This document shows, piece by piece, positions 17,922 through 27,523 of a stretch of 64,000 nt of DNA. Under the pieces are notes generated by a model. The model saw only the letters and a list, made by a program, of their open reading frames with translations. It was not told where the DNA came from and searched no databases. Origin of the DNA: Mucilaginibacter sp. PAMC 26640 (GTDB lineage Bacteria > Bacteroidota > Bacteroidia > Sphingobacteriales > Sphingobacteriaceae). Each line of letters starts with the position of its first letter. Position 1 is the stretch's first letter. The stretch covers positions 1,736,001 through 1,800,000 of the forward strand of contig CP014773.1 of assembly GCA_001596135.1 (NCBI GenBank), given 5' to 3'. The position numbers were made by a program, and so were the translations under genes.

Positions 17922-19904
17922 ATGAGGGTACTTAAGTTTTACGGATCGATATTTTTATTAATGCTAGGCGCTACAGCCTTTAAGCCGGCTGAAGCGATTG
18001 ATCCCGTTTATAAAGGCACCGATTTGGGCGTTACCTATTCGCCGGGCAAAACAACTTTTAAAGTCTGGGCACCGGAAGCGGCCGCTGTTAAGCTGCGTTT
18101 ATATGCAAATGGCCTGGGCGGAGAAGCGCTGCAAGCCATCGATCTGAAAAAACAGGCCGACGGCGTTTGGGCAACCAGTGTGGTGCAAGATCTTAAGAAC
18201 CGATACTATACTTTCCAGGTAATGCAGGGCAACAAATGGCTGCTGGAAGTCCCTGATATGTACGCCAAAGCCGTGGGCGTTAATGGCAAACGCGGTATGG
18301 TGGTCAACCTTTCGGACACCAATCCGGTTGGCTGGACTGCGGATAAAAAACCTGCGCTGAAGAATTTTACCGATATCGTTTTATACGAAACCCATGTGCG
18401 CGATATTTCTGTGGATGCCAATTCGGGAATTCAACATAAAGGGAAGTTTCTCGGCCTGGCAGAAGTGGGCACCAAAAGCCCGGATGGTTTATCTACCGGG
18501 CTTAGCCACATAAAAGAATTAGGCGCAACCCATGTACACCTGTTGCCATCGTTTGATTTCGCTACGGTTGACGAAACCAAGCCATTAAACGGGCAATATA
18601 ACTGGGGTTACGATCCGCAGAATTATAACGTGCCCGAGGGGAGCTATGCAACGGATGCTTACAACGGCAACGTGCGCATCCGCGAGTTTAAGGAAATGAT
18701 GAAAGCGATGCATGCTAACGGCCTGCGGGTGGTATTGGATGTGGTTTATAACCATACTAATGATACCGAACATTCAGTTTTTAACCAGTTTGCACCAGGC
18801 TATTTTTACAGGCAGACAGCATCTGGCCAGTATTCAAACGGAACAGGCTGCGGTAACGAAACCGCGTCTGAAAAACCGATGATGCGCAAATTCATGATTG
18901 AATCTGTTTTGTACTGGGCCAAAGAATATCATTTAGATGGTTTCCGGTTTGATCTGATGGGCGTGCATGATATCGCCACTATGAATGCACTGAGCGATGC
19001 CCTGCACCAATATGACCCAACAATCTTCATCTACGGTGAAGGCTGGACGGCTGGCGACAGCGTTCTCCCGGATAGTCTCCGTGCCACCAAGGCCCATACC
19101 GCGCAGCTGCACCAGATTGCAGCCTTCGGCGATGATATGCGCGATGGACTGAAAGGCGGCTTCAGCGATGTTAAATCAAAAGGTTTTGTAAGTGCGCAAC
19201 CGGGTACTGCCGAAAGCGCGAAATTTGGCATTGCCGGGGCAATACAACATCCGCAGATCAATTACCAGGCGGTAAATTATTCCAAAGCGCCATGGGCGGC
19301 ACAACCCGGCCAGGCCATCAGCTACGCTTCCTGCCATGATGATAACACGCTTTTTGATCGTTTAAAGATTGCTAACCCGGATGCTACCGAGGCGCAGCTC
19401 ATCAAAATGGATCAGTTGGCTAATACGGCGGTGTTAACTGCCCAGGGAGTAGCATTTTTACATTCAGGAGCAGAATTCCTGCGGACTAAAAAAGGGGTAG
19501 CTAATTCCTATAATTCGCCGGATAGCATTAACCAGATCGACTGGCACCGCAAGGCGCAGTATAAGCAGGTTTATAATTATTACAAAGGATTGGTCGCGCT
19601 GCGTAAAAGTCACCCCGCGTTCCGGATGCCTACCGCGCAGATGATCCAAAAGCATTTAAACTTCGAAAAAACAACTGAAGAGGGTTTGATCGCCTACACC
19701 TTAACCGACAATGCAAACGGCGATAAATGGAGAAATATTCTGGTAGTGCTCAACGGTGCTGCTGCTGCAAGGCCCCTAAGTTTGCCGCCAGGTAACTGGA
19801 CGCTGGTTGCCAATGGTAACCAGGTTAACCTGGCTGGTTTAAGTAAGGCAAAACAAAACATTACGGTGCCTGCTACTACAGCGTATATATTCTATCAACA
19901 ATAA
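17922..19904 (+). CDS. pulA: Type I pullulanase (GH13, CBM48)
   Basis: A 660-residue debranching enzyme. A short signal peptide (YGSIFLLMLGATAFKPAEA) suggests the periplasm; no lipobox is seen. The CBM48-like domain starts near LGVTYSPGKTTFKVWAP. The type I pullulanase signature YNWGYDP is at about residues 226-232. The catalytic triad is Asp344 (GFRFDLMG), Glu373 (GEGWTAGD) and Asp473 (ASCHDDNTLFD). It hydrolyses alpha-1,6 branches of pullulan and amylopectin fragments. It is in the same tight operon as the MFS permease and the following amylase (43 bp gap). Confidence 0.93.
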   Translation: MRVLKFYGSIFLLMLGATAFKPAEAIDPVYKGTDLGVTYSPGKTTFKVWAPEAAAVKLRLYANGLGGEALQAIDLKKQADGVWATSVVQDLKNRYYTFQVMQGNKWLLEVPDMYAKAVGVNGKRGMVVNLSDTNPVGWTADKKPALKNFTDIVLYETHVRDISVDANSGIQHKGKFLGLAEVGTKSPDGLSTGLSHIKELGATHVHLLPSFDFATVDETKPLNGQYNWGYDPQNYNVPEGSYATDAYNGNVRIREFKEMMKAMHANGLRVVLDVVYNHTNDTEHSVFNQFAPGYFYRQTASGQYSNGTGCGNETASEKPMMRKFMIESVLYWAKEYHLDGFRFDLMGVHDIATMNALSDALHQYDPTIFIYGEGWTAGDSVLPDSLRATKAHTAQLHQIAAFGDDMRDGLKGGFSDVKSKGFVSAQPGTAESAKFGIAGAIQHPQINYQAVNYSKAPWAAQPGQAISYASCHDDNTLFDRLKIANPDATEAQLIKMDQLANTAVLTAQGVAFLHSGAEFLRTKKGVANSYNSPDSINQIDWHRKAQYKQVYNYYKGLVALRKSHPAFRMPTAQMIQKHLNFEKTTEEGLIAYTLTDNANGDKWRNILVVLNGAAAARPLSLPPGNWTLVANGNQVNLAGLSKAKQNITVPATTAYIFYQQ

Positions 19905-19947
19905 AACAACATTTACCAAGCAGTCTACAGACTGAAATACCACCAAT

Positions 19948-21864
19948 ATGAGGAGAAGAATATTTTTATTAACAAGTATTATCGGCTTACTGTTAGGCAC
20001 TGTAAGCTGCAGTAAGAAAAGTGTGGATGTGCCATCCGGCGGTGGGGGCACTGTTACGCCTCCGGTTACCAATGGCAAAGCACTCCCTTCCGGCGCAGGG
20101 GATGGAGTAACCTTTATCAATTCGGGTGCTTCGGCCATCTTTAATATTTACGCACCGGGCAAAACCTCTATGGCCGTTATTGGCGAGTTTAATAATTGGT
20201 CGCCTACCGCCATGACTGTTACCCCCGATGGTAATAACTGGTGGGTGCAGATAGATAACCTGGACGCCAGCAAAGAATATGCCTATCAGTTCCTGGCAGA
20301 TGGCACCTTAAAAGTAGCCGACCCCTACTGCGAAAAGGTATTGGATCCGGATAACGATAAGTATATCCCGGCCAGTGTGTATCCAAATTTAAAGGCATAC
20401 CCTGCGGGCCAAACAGGCATAGTAAGTGTAATGCAGGCTAATCAGCCCACCTACACCTGGAAGAACACCAACTTTACCCGCCCGGATAAAAATAAACTCG
20501 TGATCTATGAATTACACGTTCGCGATTTTGTGGGTACACACAGCTATAAAACCTTAACAGATACGCTGAATTATCTGACCAATTTAGGTGTTAACGCTAT
20601 TGAGTTGATGCCGGTCAACGAGTTTGAAGGTAACTCCTCTTGGGGATACAACCCTTCCTTTTATTTTGCGGTGGATAAATACTACGGAACCAAAAATGAT
20701 CTGAAAGCATTCATCGATGCCTGCCACTCACGCGGTATGGCGGTGATAATGGATATGGTTTTAAACCATTCATTTGGCCAGTCGCCCATGGTACAGTTAT
20801 ATTTTGATAAAGCCACTCAGAAACCTACCAGCGCTAACCCCTGGTTTAATGTAGACCCTAAGCATCCTTATAATGTGGGTTACGATTTTAACCATCAAAG
20901 TGCTGCCACTAAGTATTTCGCTAAGAATGTGATGAAGTTTTATATGCAGCAATACAAAATAGATGGCTACCGTTTTGATCTGGCAAAAGGATTTACACAA
21001 AACGTTAGTTCAGACGATGGCTCTTTTGCAGCTTACGATGCCAGCCGCGTGGCCATCTGGAACGAGTATAACACCTTCATCAAAAGCATTGATAACAACA
21101 ACTTTTATAATATACTGGAATTTTTTGGCGGCGATCGCGAGGAAAAGGAACTATCAGATAATGGCATGATGCTTTGGAGCAACATCAACTATAACGTTAA
21201 CGAAGCCACCATGGGCTATGTGCCTACATCAAACTTCGCGCGCCTTTATTTTACTAACCACAGCGGCTTTACCCAGCCGGATAATATTGTGAGTTACATG
21301 GAAAGCCATGACGAGGAGCGCCTCATGTATAAAAACATACAGTTTGGTAACAGTGGCGGTGCAAGCGGCTACAATGTAAAAACACTGGCAACTGCGCTCT
21401 CCCGCCAGGAGGCAGCTGCTGCGTTTCTTTTCACCGCTCCTGGCCCAAAAATGGTTTGGCAGTTTGGAGAATTGGGTTATGATGTTTCTATTGATCAGAA
21501 TGGCCGCACAGGCGAGAAACCAATCCACTGGGAATATAATAACGATCCGCTTCGCCATAAGCTATACGCCACGTTTTCAAAGCTGATAAAAATGAAGATC
21601 AACAACGCGGTTTTTGCTACTTCAACTATCACCTACAATGCAGCCGGTTCTATAAAAACGGCCTACTTAACGGGAACAGGCGGCACCAACGTGGTTGTTG
21701 CGGGCAACTTTGATGTAAACACTCAGTCGGCAACACTGGCCTTCCCAAGCGCAGGTACCTGGTACGATTACATGACCGGTACGTCAATCAACGTTACCCT
21801 GCCGTACACGGTAAACTTCGCACCCGGCGAATACCACATTTACAGCAGTACGGTCTTGAAATAG
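19948..21864 (+). CDS. GH13 alpha-amylase family lipoprotein with N-terminal CBM48
   Basis: A 638-residue lipoprotein: the signal LTSIIGLLLGTVSC gives an acylated Cys near residue 21, followed by SKKSVDVPSGGGG. A CBM48/E-set domain resembling the glycogen-branching-enzyme group spans about residues 60-150 (IGEFNNWSP). The GH13 barrel carries Asp344 (GYRFDLAKG), Glu391 (ILEFFGGD) and Asp455 (ESHDEERL). It may be the surface amylase taking the place of SusG, although its domain layout differs from SusG. It ends the starch operon, as a strong terminator follows. Confidence 0.88.
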   Translation: MRRRIFLLTSIIGLLLGTVSCSKKSVDVPSGGGGTVTPPVTNGKALPSGAGDGVTFINSGASAIFNIYAPGKTSMAVIGEFNNWSPTAMTVTPDGNNWWVQIDNLDASKEYAYQFLADGTLKVADPYCEKVLDPDNDKYIPASVYPNLKAYPAGQTGIVSVMQANQPTYTWKNTNFTRPDKNKLVIYELHVRDFVGTHSYKTLTDTLNYLTNLGVNAIELMPVNEFEGNSSWGYNPSFYFAVDKYYGTKNDLKAFIDACHSRGMAVIMDMVLNHSFGQSPMVQLYFDKATQKPTSANPWFNVDPKHPYNVGYDFNHQSAATKYFAKNVMKFYMQQYKIDGYRFDLAKGFTQNVSSDDGSFAAYDASRVAIWNEYNTFIKSIDNNNFYNILEFFGGDREEKELSDNGMMLWSNINYNVNEATMGYVPTSNFARLYFTNHSGFTQPDNIVSYMESHDEERLMYKNIQFGNSGGASGYNVKTLATALSRQEAAAAFLFTAPGPKMVWQFGELGYDVSIDQNGRTGEKPIHWEYNNDPLRHKLYATFSKLIKMKINNAVFATSTITYNAAGSIKTAYLTGTGGTNVVVAGNFDVNTQSATLAFPSAGTWYDYMTGTSINVTLPYTVNFAPGEYHIYSSTVLK

Positions 21865-21890
21865 GCTTCGCCGAATTAATTGTCATTTGA

Positions 21891-21932
21891 AACAGTAAAG
21901 GCTGCCCGCATCGTCGGGCAGCCTTTACTGTT
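21891..21932 (+). terminator. Strong hairpin ending the starch operon
   Basis: A perfect 18-bp stem: 21891-21908 (AACAGTAAAGGCTGCCCG) pairs with 21915-21932 around a 6-nt loop (CATCGT). It is 26 bp downstream of the last GH13 stop and is the most stable hairpin noticed in the window. The T-run is short, so some readthrough is possible. Confidence 0.8.
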
Positions 21933-22037
21933 TGCAGATTTCCCATCGGATGTGGCAGACCCGGAGCAAAACTTGGTTCGGTATTAATTTTAATTGTGGA
22001 AATAACACTTATTTTTAAAAAGAGTCGATTTTAAAAA

Positions 22038-22045
22038 TATATTTG
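22038..22045 (+). promoter_or_regulatory. -7 promoter element upstream of the GH51 gene
   Basis: TATATTTG matches the Bacteroidota -7 consensus TAnnTTTG exactly, 20 bp before the ATG at 22066. No clear TTG-type -33 element is placed at the right distance, so an activator may be needed. Confidence 0.5.
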
Positions 22046-22065
22046 TTAAAAATCCAATCAAACCA

Positions 22066-24054
22066 ATGCTTCGCCAAATGAACCGGACTATCCTAATAGC
22101 CTTTTTCGGCTTGTGTATCGCTACCTTGACTGCAGATGGGCAATCTGCAAAAGTTTATACTATTGCCGCCGATAAAATAAAGGCACACATAGAGCCAACC
22201 ATGTACGGGATCTTTTTCGAGGATATCAACATGGCCGCGGATGGCGGTGTTTACGCCGAACTGGTAAAGAACCGGTCGTTCGAGTTTAATTCGCATTTAA
22301 CCGGGTGGACGGAGCAACAAAAGGCAGGCGGTAAAGGCAGCATTGAAGTGTTGGACCGTACCGCCGAACGCCCGGATAACGCTCATACAATTAAAGTTGA
22401 TGTAAATTCCAATACCGGAGCCTTCGGGTTGGCAAACGAAGGGTTTAGAGGGATGGGGATAAAAAAGGGTGAAACCTACAGTTTTTCGGTAACGGCACGC
22501 AAACCGGTTTTCAATGCTATAACACTACTGGTTGAATTGCATGATGCTAACGGAGCCGTAATTGGTACCGGTAAGTTGTCGCCGGCATCTGCAGCCTGGA
22601 AAAAATATAATGTAAAATTTGTAGCAACGGCTACAGCCAATAAAGCCAGTTTATATGTTTGGCTAAAAGGGAAAGGCGCAATTGAGCTGGACATGATCTC
22701 CCTTTTTCCACAGCATACCTGGAAGAACCGCCCGGCGGGTTTACGTGCCGACCTGGTGCAAAAGCTGGCCGATATGAAACCCGGTTTTCTGCGTTTCCCC
22801 GGCGGCTGTATTGTTGAGGGCCGCGATCTGGCTAACCGTTATCAATGGAAAAAAAGCATCGGCGATATTGATAAACGTGAAAACATTATCAACCGCTGGA
22901 ATACTGAATTTGAGCACCGCCAAACACCCGATTATTATCAGACCTTCGGGCTGGGCTTTATGGAATATTTTATGACGGCCGAGGATATTGGTGCTTCGCC
23001 GCTCCCTATTCTTAATTGCGGCATGGCTTGCCAGTTCAATACCGGGCAATTGGTGCCGGTAGATCAGCTGGACCCCTACGTGCAGGATGCTTTAGACCTG
23101 ATAGAATTTGCAAATGGCGGTCCCGATACCAAGTGGGGTAAGCTTCGGGCAGATCTTGGGCACCCGAAACCATTCAACCTAAAAATGATGGGTGTAGGAA
23201 ATGAGCAATGGGGTGAACAATACATCGAACGTTGGAAGGTATTTACCAAGGCCATCAAGGATAAGTACCCCTATGTGAAGATCATCTCCAGCGTTGGTCC
23301 GTTTGCAGGGGGCGAAGAGTTTAAGCGACTGGACAAATTTTTCAGAAGCGAGCACGCTGACATCCTGGACGAGCATTATTACCAGTCGCCCAAGTGGTTC
23401 TTGGATAATGCAAAGCGATATGATAATTACGACCGCCAGGGGCCAAAGATTTTTGCAGGCGAATATGCTGCGCAAAGTAAAGGAGGCGGTAGTCCCGAAA
23501 ACAAGAACAACTGGGATTGCGCATTGTCTGAAGCCGCTTTCATGACGGGCCTGGAACGCAATGCAGATATTGTGAACATGGCATCCTATGCGCCGCTGTT
23601 TGCGCATGTGGATGGTTGGCAATGGAAACCAGATCTGATCTGGTTTGATAACCTGAAATCTTACGGATCCCCGAGTTATTATGTACAGCAACTATTCGGC
23701 GTAAATAAAGGTACCGATGTAGTGCCACTATTGCAAAATGGTGAAATGGTGAGCGGGCAGGATGGTTGCTACGCTAGTGCCAGTGTGGACAAGGCGACCA
23801 ATGAATTGATCATCAAATTTGTAAATAGCGGCTCCACGGAACAGCAGGTTAAGTTTGCTGTTGATGGTTCAAGAAATTATCAGAAAACAGCCTTAGTAAC
23901 TACGCTGCGCAGCGATAGTAAAGAAACAGAGAATACACTGGAAGCGCCAATGGCAGTTAGTCCCGTTAAAAGTGCTTTAACAGTTAGCAACAAGACGCTG
24001 GATTTGCTGGTGCAACCTTATACGTTTAAAGTGATTCGGCTAAAAATGATTTAA
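22066..24054 (+). CDS. GH51 alpha-L-arabinofuranosidase
   Basis: A 662-residue exported enzyme with signal peptide TILIAFFGLCIATLTADGQ; a start at 22078 (MNRT) is equally plausible. The N-terminal segment MYGIFFEDINMAADGGVYAEL is diagnostic of GH51, interrupted by a carbohydrate-binding-like domain at about 85-220. The acid/base is probably Glu380 in GVGNEQWGEQY and the nucleophile Glu466 in IFAGEYAAQ. A C-terminal beta domain follows. It releases arabinose from arabinan or arabinoxylan. It stands alone between the starch terminator and a convergent gene whose stop codon overlaps its own (24051-24054). Confidence 0.92.
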   Translation: MLRQMNRTILIAFFGLCIATLTADGQSAKVYTIAADKIKAHIEPTMYGIFFEDINMAADGGVYAELVKNRSFEFNSHLTGWTEQQKAGGKGSIEVLDRTAERPDNAHTIKVDVNSNTGAFGLANEGFRGMGIKKGETYSFSVTARKPVFNAITLLVELHDANGAVIGTGKLSPASAAWKKYNVKFVATATANKASLYVWLKGKGAIELDMISLFPQHTWKNRPAGLRADLVQKLADMKPGFLRFPGGCIVEGRDLANRYQWKKSIGDIDKRENIINRWNTEFEHRQTPDYYQTFGLGFMEYFMTAEDIGASPLPILNCGMACQFNTGQLVPVDQLDPYVQDALDLIEFANGGPDTKWGKLRADLGHPKPFNLKMMGVGNEQWGEQYIERWKVFTKAIKDKYPYVKIISSVGPFAGGEEFKRLDKFFRSEHADILDEHYYQSPKWFLDNAKRYDNYDRQGPKIFAGEYAAQSKGGGSPENKNNWDCALSEAAFMTGLERNADIVNMASYAPLFAHVDGWQWKPDLIWFDNLKSYGSPSYYVQQLFGVNKGTDVVPLLQNGEMVSGQDGCYASASVDKATNELIIKFVNSGSTEQQVKFAVDGSRNYQKTALVTTLRSDSKETENTLEAPMAVSPVKSALTVSNKTLDLLVQPYTFKVIRLKMI

Positions 24055-24608
24055 ATAGCGTATTGTAGATGGTAGTGACTGCCACCCAGTAAACTCTTTT
24101 CGCCTACCATTTTAAAGCCCAGTTGCTCATAAAGCTTCCGGGCTTTATCATTTCCCTTGCTTACCAGGAGGCCCATTTTATGGTGCCCCAGGCTGGTTGC
24201 TTTTGCCGTTAAAGCTTTTATTAAATCTTTAGCTATGCCCTTACCCTGGTGCTGCGGAAATACCGCCAGGCAATCAATGTAAAATTCATCAGCCTGTGTT
24301 TCGTCCTCCGGCGTTCCCCGGAAGCCAAGTTCAGCACGGGTATACTCCAGGAATGGCTCTCTTAAATCGTAAAGCTTTGCACCATCATAGCCGAGGATCA
24401 TACCACAAATTTGTTCGTCTTCCTGCCAAACCAAAATATTCCTATAACTGTAAAGGTTGCCCGGCAATGCTGTAAATTTTTCAAATAATGCGGTAATGAC
24501 TGTCATATCGCCGCTGTTTGCAAATTTGCCGGCAAGGCTGTTACCCATAGCCAGGATAATTAATTGCGCAAGAGCAGGGTCATCATAGGGTGTAGCAGGG
24601 CGGATCAT
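24051..24608 (-). CDS. GNAT family N-acetyltransferase
   Basis: A 185-residue protein beginning MIRPATPYDDPALAQL, the typical GNAT beta1-alpha1 start. The acetyl-CoA pyrophosphate loop appears as FPQHQGKGIAKDLIKAL (Q/RxxGxG/A), followed by GLLVSKGNDKARKLYEQLGF. The substrate is unknown. It is the last gene of a leftward operon (6 bp after the DUF1543 gene) and converges with GH51, the stops TTA/TAA overlapping by 4 nt. Confidence 0.9.
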   Translation of the reverse strand: MIRPATPYDDPALAQLIILAMGNSLAGKFANSGDMTVITALFEKFTALPGNLYSYRNILVWQEDEQICGMILGYDGAKLYDLREPFLEYTRAELGFRGTPEDETQADEFYIDCLAVFPQHQGKGIAKDLIKALTAKATSLGHHKMGLLVSKGNDKARKLYEQLGFKMVGEKSLLGGSHYHLQYAI

Positions 24609-24614
24609 AAAGAG

Positions 24615-25193
24615 TTAAGGCAGTTTGTCCAGCTTGAAATAACCCAAATGAATTTCATCATCCGGAAGGTTTGCAGATGGTGTAATTTGGATATGATAAT
24701 TGTTTTTATGCGCAGGTGTCAGCATTTCTTCAATATTATAAATATCATCCACATCTATGCCGTACTTATCATCAATATGGGCATTGGCACCTTTCACTTT
24801 AGCAATGGTGTTGGATTTAAAGAACACCGTTTTTTTAGCATGCTGTATGGCCTGTGCTCGGTCTGTTTGCACGGTTAGTACGGTATAATGCTGTTCCTCT
24901 AGTTTATTAGCCTGGTAACCACCAAGAAAAATGAAGAAAAGCTTTTCAGGTGTATGGTTTGCTGCTTCAGCTTTCGGTACTACCTTAATATCAAAGCCGT
25001 CAACCGAATTTACTTCGCGCCAGCCATCGATATGAATACTCGAACCCGCTTCGCGCCAGAAAGCTTTAATATCGGGCACCAGATCCTTCAGGCTGTTGGC
25101 TATGCCAAAGAAAAAATCATGCTGTTCCACATGCCGGCCTGGGGCCTTACTGCCGATCAGCAGCATATATAATTTAGGTAGATCGGTTGTCAT
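24615..25193 (-). CDS. DUF1543 domain protein with internal duplication
   Basis: A 192-residue protein resembling the DUF1543 family: KLYMLLIGSKAPGRHVEQHD near the N-terminus. The second half repeats the layout (KLFFIFLGGYQANKLEEQHY; both halves end in an AHID/HIDGW-like segment), so the chain is an internal tandem duplication of about 90 residues. No signal peptide is seen, so it is probably cytoplasmic. The function is unknown. It sits between an FAD/NAD(P)-binding protein gene and a GNAT gene in a tightly spaced leftward operon. Confidence 0.82.
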   Translation of the reverse strand: MTTDLPKLYMLLIGSKAPGRHVEQHDFFFGIANSLKDLVPDIKAFWREAGSSIHIDGWREVNSVDGFDIKVVPKAEAANHTPEKLFFIFLGGYQANKLEEQHYTVLTVQTDRAQAIQHAKKTVFFKSNTIAKVKGANAHIDDKYGIDVDDIYNIEEMLTPAHKNNYHIQITPSANLPDDEIHLGYFKLDKLP

Positions 25194-25217
25194 TTAATAA
25201 TTTATACGGTTGTTATG

Positions 25218-26936
25218 TTAAAACATACTTTCAATAATACGGCCCGATGCTTCTTCGCTAAAATCCAAGCCTGAATAATCAGGGTTGAAACCGCCGATAT
25301 ATGGAACGGCCATCATGTAGATCCGGTTATTCAGCGCGCCATATCCATCCACAATCTGGAAGCTATCGTTAATTGCGATGCCCGGCACCCGAAGGTAATA
25401 AATCCCCTTATGATCTAAATCCACTTTATCATCGCAATTCTCCATTGCCGCTTTACCTATCGATTGGTCTTTAAAACGGAGACGGGCCGGGCTGATCGTT
25501 CTTGCATCCAGCAAACCCTTAAATGGGAAATCGCCGTATGACAAATGCTGCTGCCCAACGGAATCTATATAAGTTTCAAAATGAACGGCCTGCTCCTTAC
25601 CGCTTTCATCAGTATAATGATAAACAGCTCCGCTTTCATCTCCGGGCTCTACAAAACTATCATTGCCCACCGGTAAAATATCCAGTGCGCCGGCATTGTG
25701 CAGCGCCATCAGTTCTTCGCAGGAACTTTGCGGAATGTAGGCGATCACTACAGAGATCAAAGGCTGCAGCACTTTTTGTAACCGCTGCATATCTTCTGCC
25801 GAGAAATGCTTTGCCGGGTAATTCATCGCGAAGCTTAGAACGCCCAGCATCTCTTTCCAGTAAACGGATTCTTTATTTCTGATAGACTGCTCCGCTTCTG
25901 CATATTCTGCTTTCAACAGATCGAATGCGTCCTGGCTTTCCCTGAATCCCATCATCATTTCAACGAATGCCTCCATGTCCAGGTCGCGGATGCGGGCGTA
26001 AAACTCGGGGTCCTTTTCTTTAATGATCGCTTTAAAGTCGTTTTTAAAAATAAAATCAAGCGATAAAAAGCCGTCGTTGTTTTTCATGTGCGCTGCGATT
26101 TCCTCCTCGGTAAGCAGGGAATCATTTTCGAGATGCGAATCCTCCAAATGAAACCGCACAGCAGGCAGCAAGCCGTTACGTGAATGAAGCACAATTTTAA
26201 AGTTCGGGCTTTCCGGCGAAACGGTGTAAGTTAGTTTACCTTTTGCGTCCTTATCATAGGCACCATTATGGCGCGACAGTGTCCGGATCGCATCTACTGC
26301 AGTGAGAGACGATCCTTTGATGGCCACCGGGTGATTGGCACGAAAAGCGAGTTTAGCAGGAGGATAAGGGGAGTCAAACCAGCCAGGCACAGTTTCTTCC
26401 TTTTTTTTGAGCCAGTTGTGGCCGGTGCAAACAATAACCTGGTCGTACTCGAAATTTTCGTTGTTATTGATTTCTACGGAAACGGTTTCAGATTCCGGAT
26501 CATCGGTAATATCGGTTACCGCACTATTATAATGAACAGTAGTTTCTATTCCGGCCTCTTTAGCATTTTGCTGCAACAGTTTAAACTGGTCAGCCAGGTA
26601 CCGGCCAAATAGCAGTCGCGGTAGTACTTTATAATCGTTGAATTTTGCCGGGTCTATCCTGTATTTAAGCAGCGTATCGTTATGAACGGTTTTGATCCAC
26701 TCATGAATGGGTGTCACAAGATCCGGAATCTCGTTGCCGGATACATTGGTAACATGTTCATCATTGGCTCCCTCTGCACTGTAGGGCATTCCGGAGCCCA
26801 ATTGCTGCTTGCGTTCAAAAATGTCTACACTAATGTCATTACGTTTGGTCTCTACCAATCGCTTGTACATAAATAAAGCACTTGGGCCACCGCCCAAAAT
26901 TGCTATGCGCTTATTGTTAACTAAAGTTTTTGCCAC
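25218..26936 (-). CDS. FAD/NAD(P)-binding protein (HpyO/NAD_binding_9-like)
   Basis: A 572-residue protein. An N-terminal dinucleotide-binding fold is clear (RIAILGGGPSALFMYKRL at about residues 9-26, followed by an acidic residue in VDIFERKQQLGSGMPYS). The second strand motif is QVIVCTGHNW (about 165-175). The rest is a long helical insert and a C-terminal domain without recognised motifs. The segment GSGMPYS is typical of the family annotated as FAD/NAD(P)-binding protein or FAD-NAD(P)-binding domain, often near acetyltransferases. The substrate is unknown. It is the first gene of the leftward operon with DUF1543 (24 bp gap) and GNAT. Confidence 0.85.
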   Translation of the reverse strand: MAKTLVNNKRIAILGGGPSALFMYKRLVETKRNDISVDIFERKQQLGSGMPYSAEGANDEHVTNVSGNEIPDLVTPIHEWIKTVHNDTLLKYRIDPAKFNDYKVLPRLLFGRYLADQFKLLQQNAKEAGIETTVHYNSAVTDITDDPESETVSVEINNNENFEYDQVIVCTGHNWLKKKEETVPGWFDSPYPPAKLAFRANHPVAIKGSSLTAVDAIRTLSRHNGAYDKDAKGKLTYTVSPESPNFKIVLHSRNGLLPAVRFHLEDSHLENDSLLTEEEIAAHMKNNDGFLSLDFIFKNDFKAIIKEKDPEFYARIRDLDMEAFVEMMMGFRESQDAFDLLKAEYAEAEQSIRNKESVYWKEMLGVLSFAMNYPAKHFSAEDMQRLQKVLQPLISVVIAYIPQSSCEELMALHNAGALDILPVGNDSFVEPGDESGAVYHYTDESGKEQAVHFETYIDSVGQQHLSYGDFPFKGLLDARTISPARLRFKDQSIGKAAMENCDDKVDLDHKGIYYLRVPGIAINDSFQIVDGYGALNNRIYMMAVPYIGGFNPDYSGLDFSEEASGRIIESMF

Positions 26937-27027
26937 GTAACAAATATGAAATGGTTAAATTAAATTGGTATGAAATTGTTTTAAGTAGAAACGCTTTAAA
27001 CAAAGGGGAGCGGCAAAAAATAAAAAA

Positions 27028-27045
27028 AGCCTCAATTAAGAAGCT
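27028..27045 (-). terminator. Probable terminator downstream of the 53-aa ORF
   Basis: Read on the minus strand, a 6-bp stem (AGCTTC...GAGGCT, one G-T pair) with a 6-nt loop is followed by TTTTTTTATTTTTT. It lies 30 bp beyond the stop of the small leftward ORF at 27075-27236. Confidence 0.5.
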
Positions 27046-27074
27046 CATTTCCATAGGTAGATGGTATATGTAGA

Positions 27075-27236
27075 TCAGGCGATGAAGCCCGGAAATTGCG
27101 TGTTATATTCATCGTTATTCTGCAAAAACTGCTTGCTGAAAGCTTTGATCATTTTCACATCTTTTTTAAACTGTTTGATGATAGATCTTTTGATCTGAAC
27201 AACAGGCTGGTCGAAATTTATGTGTACTACTTGCAT
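27075..27236 (-). CDS. Small basic protein, 53 residues, unknown
   Basis: ATG at 27234-27236 to TGA at 27075-27077 encodes 53 residues starting MQVVHINFDQPVVQIKRS. It is lysine-rich and predicted helical (KQFKKDVKMIKAFSKQFLQ), with no signal or membrane segment. The codon pattern looks coding, and it lies between its own plausible terminator and a 287-bp gap. It faces exonuclease III divergently. No family was recognised. It could be a small DNA- or RNA-associated protein, but that is only composition-based. Confidence 0.5.
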   Translation of the reverse strand: MQVVHINFDQPVVQIKRSIIKQFKKDVKMIKAFSKQFLQNNDEYNTQFPGFIA

Positions 27237-27523
27237 GTTTGATGTATAACCAAAGTCGTGCCAAAGTGCCGGAAAGTTTCGTCAAACAATAGTTCAGTGT
27301 ATCTTCTTGCAGAGAAAATAGACGGTGTGTCAAGAGAAATACACGAAGTATCAAATTAGCGCATTGAATTGCTAACACTGTACAGCTTAAATTCATCGCT
27401 ATTAAATTCTTTCCGTTTTAGAAAATGATTAACAGGTTTTGGAAACAAATTTTTAAAGGTTTTAGTTAGATTTGAATTACACCATACACTTTGAGTGTTT
27501 GTGTATGGTTTTTAATCACCACC
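27237..27523. promoter_or_regulatory. Divergent region with a -7 element and leader hairpin for exonuclease III
   Basis: TAGATTTG at 27467-27474 matches the TAnnTTTG -7 consensus. Directly downstream, ACCATACAC (27481-27489) and GTGTATGGT (27501-27509) form a perfect 9-bp inverted repeat with an 11-nt spacer, ending 14 bp before the ATG at 27524. It would fold in the 5' leader close to the ribosome-binding region, or act as an operator at the transcription start. Confidence 0.5.
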
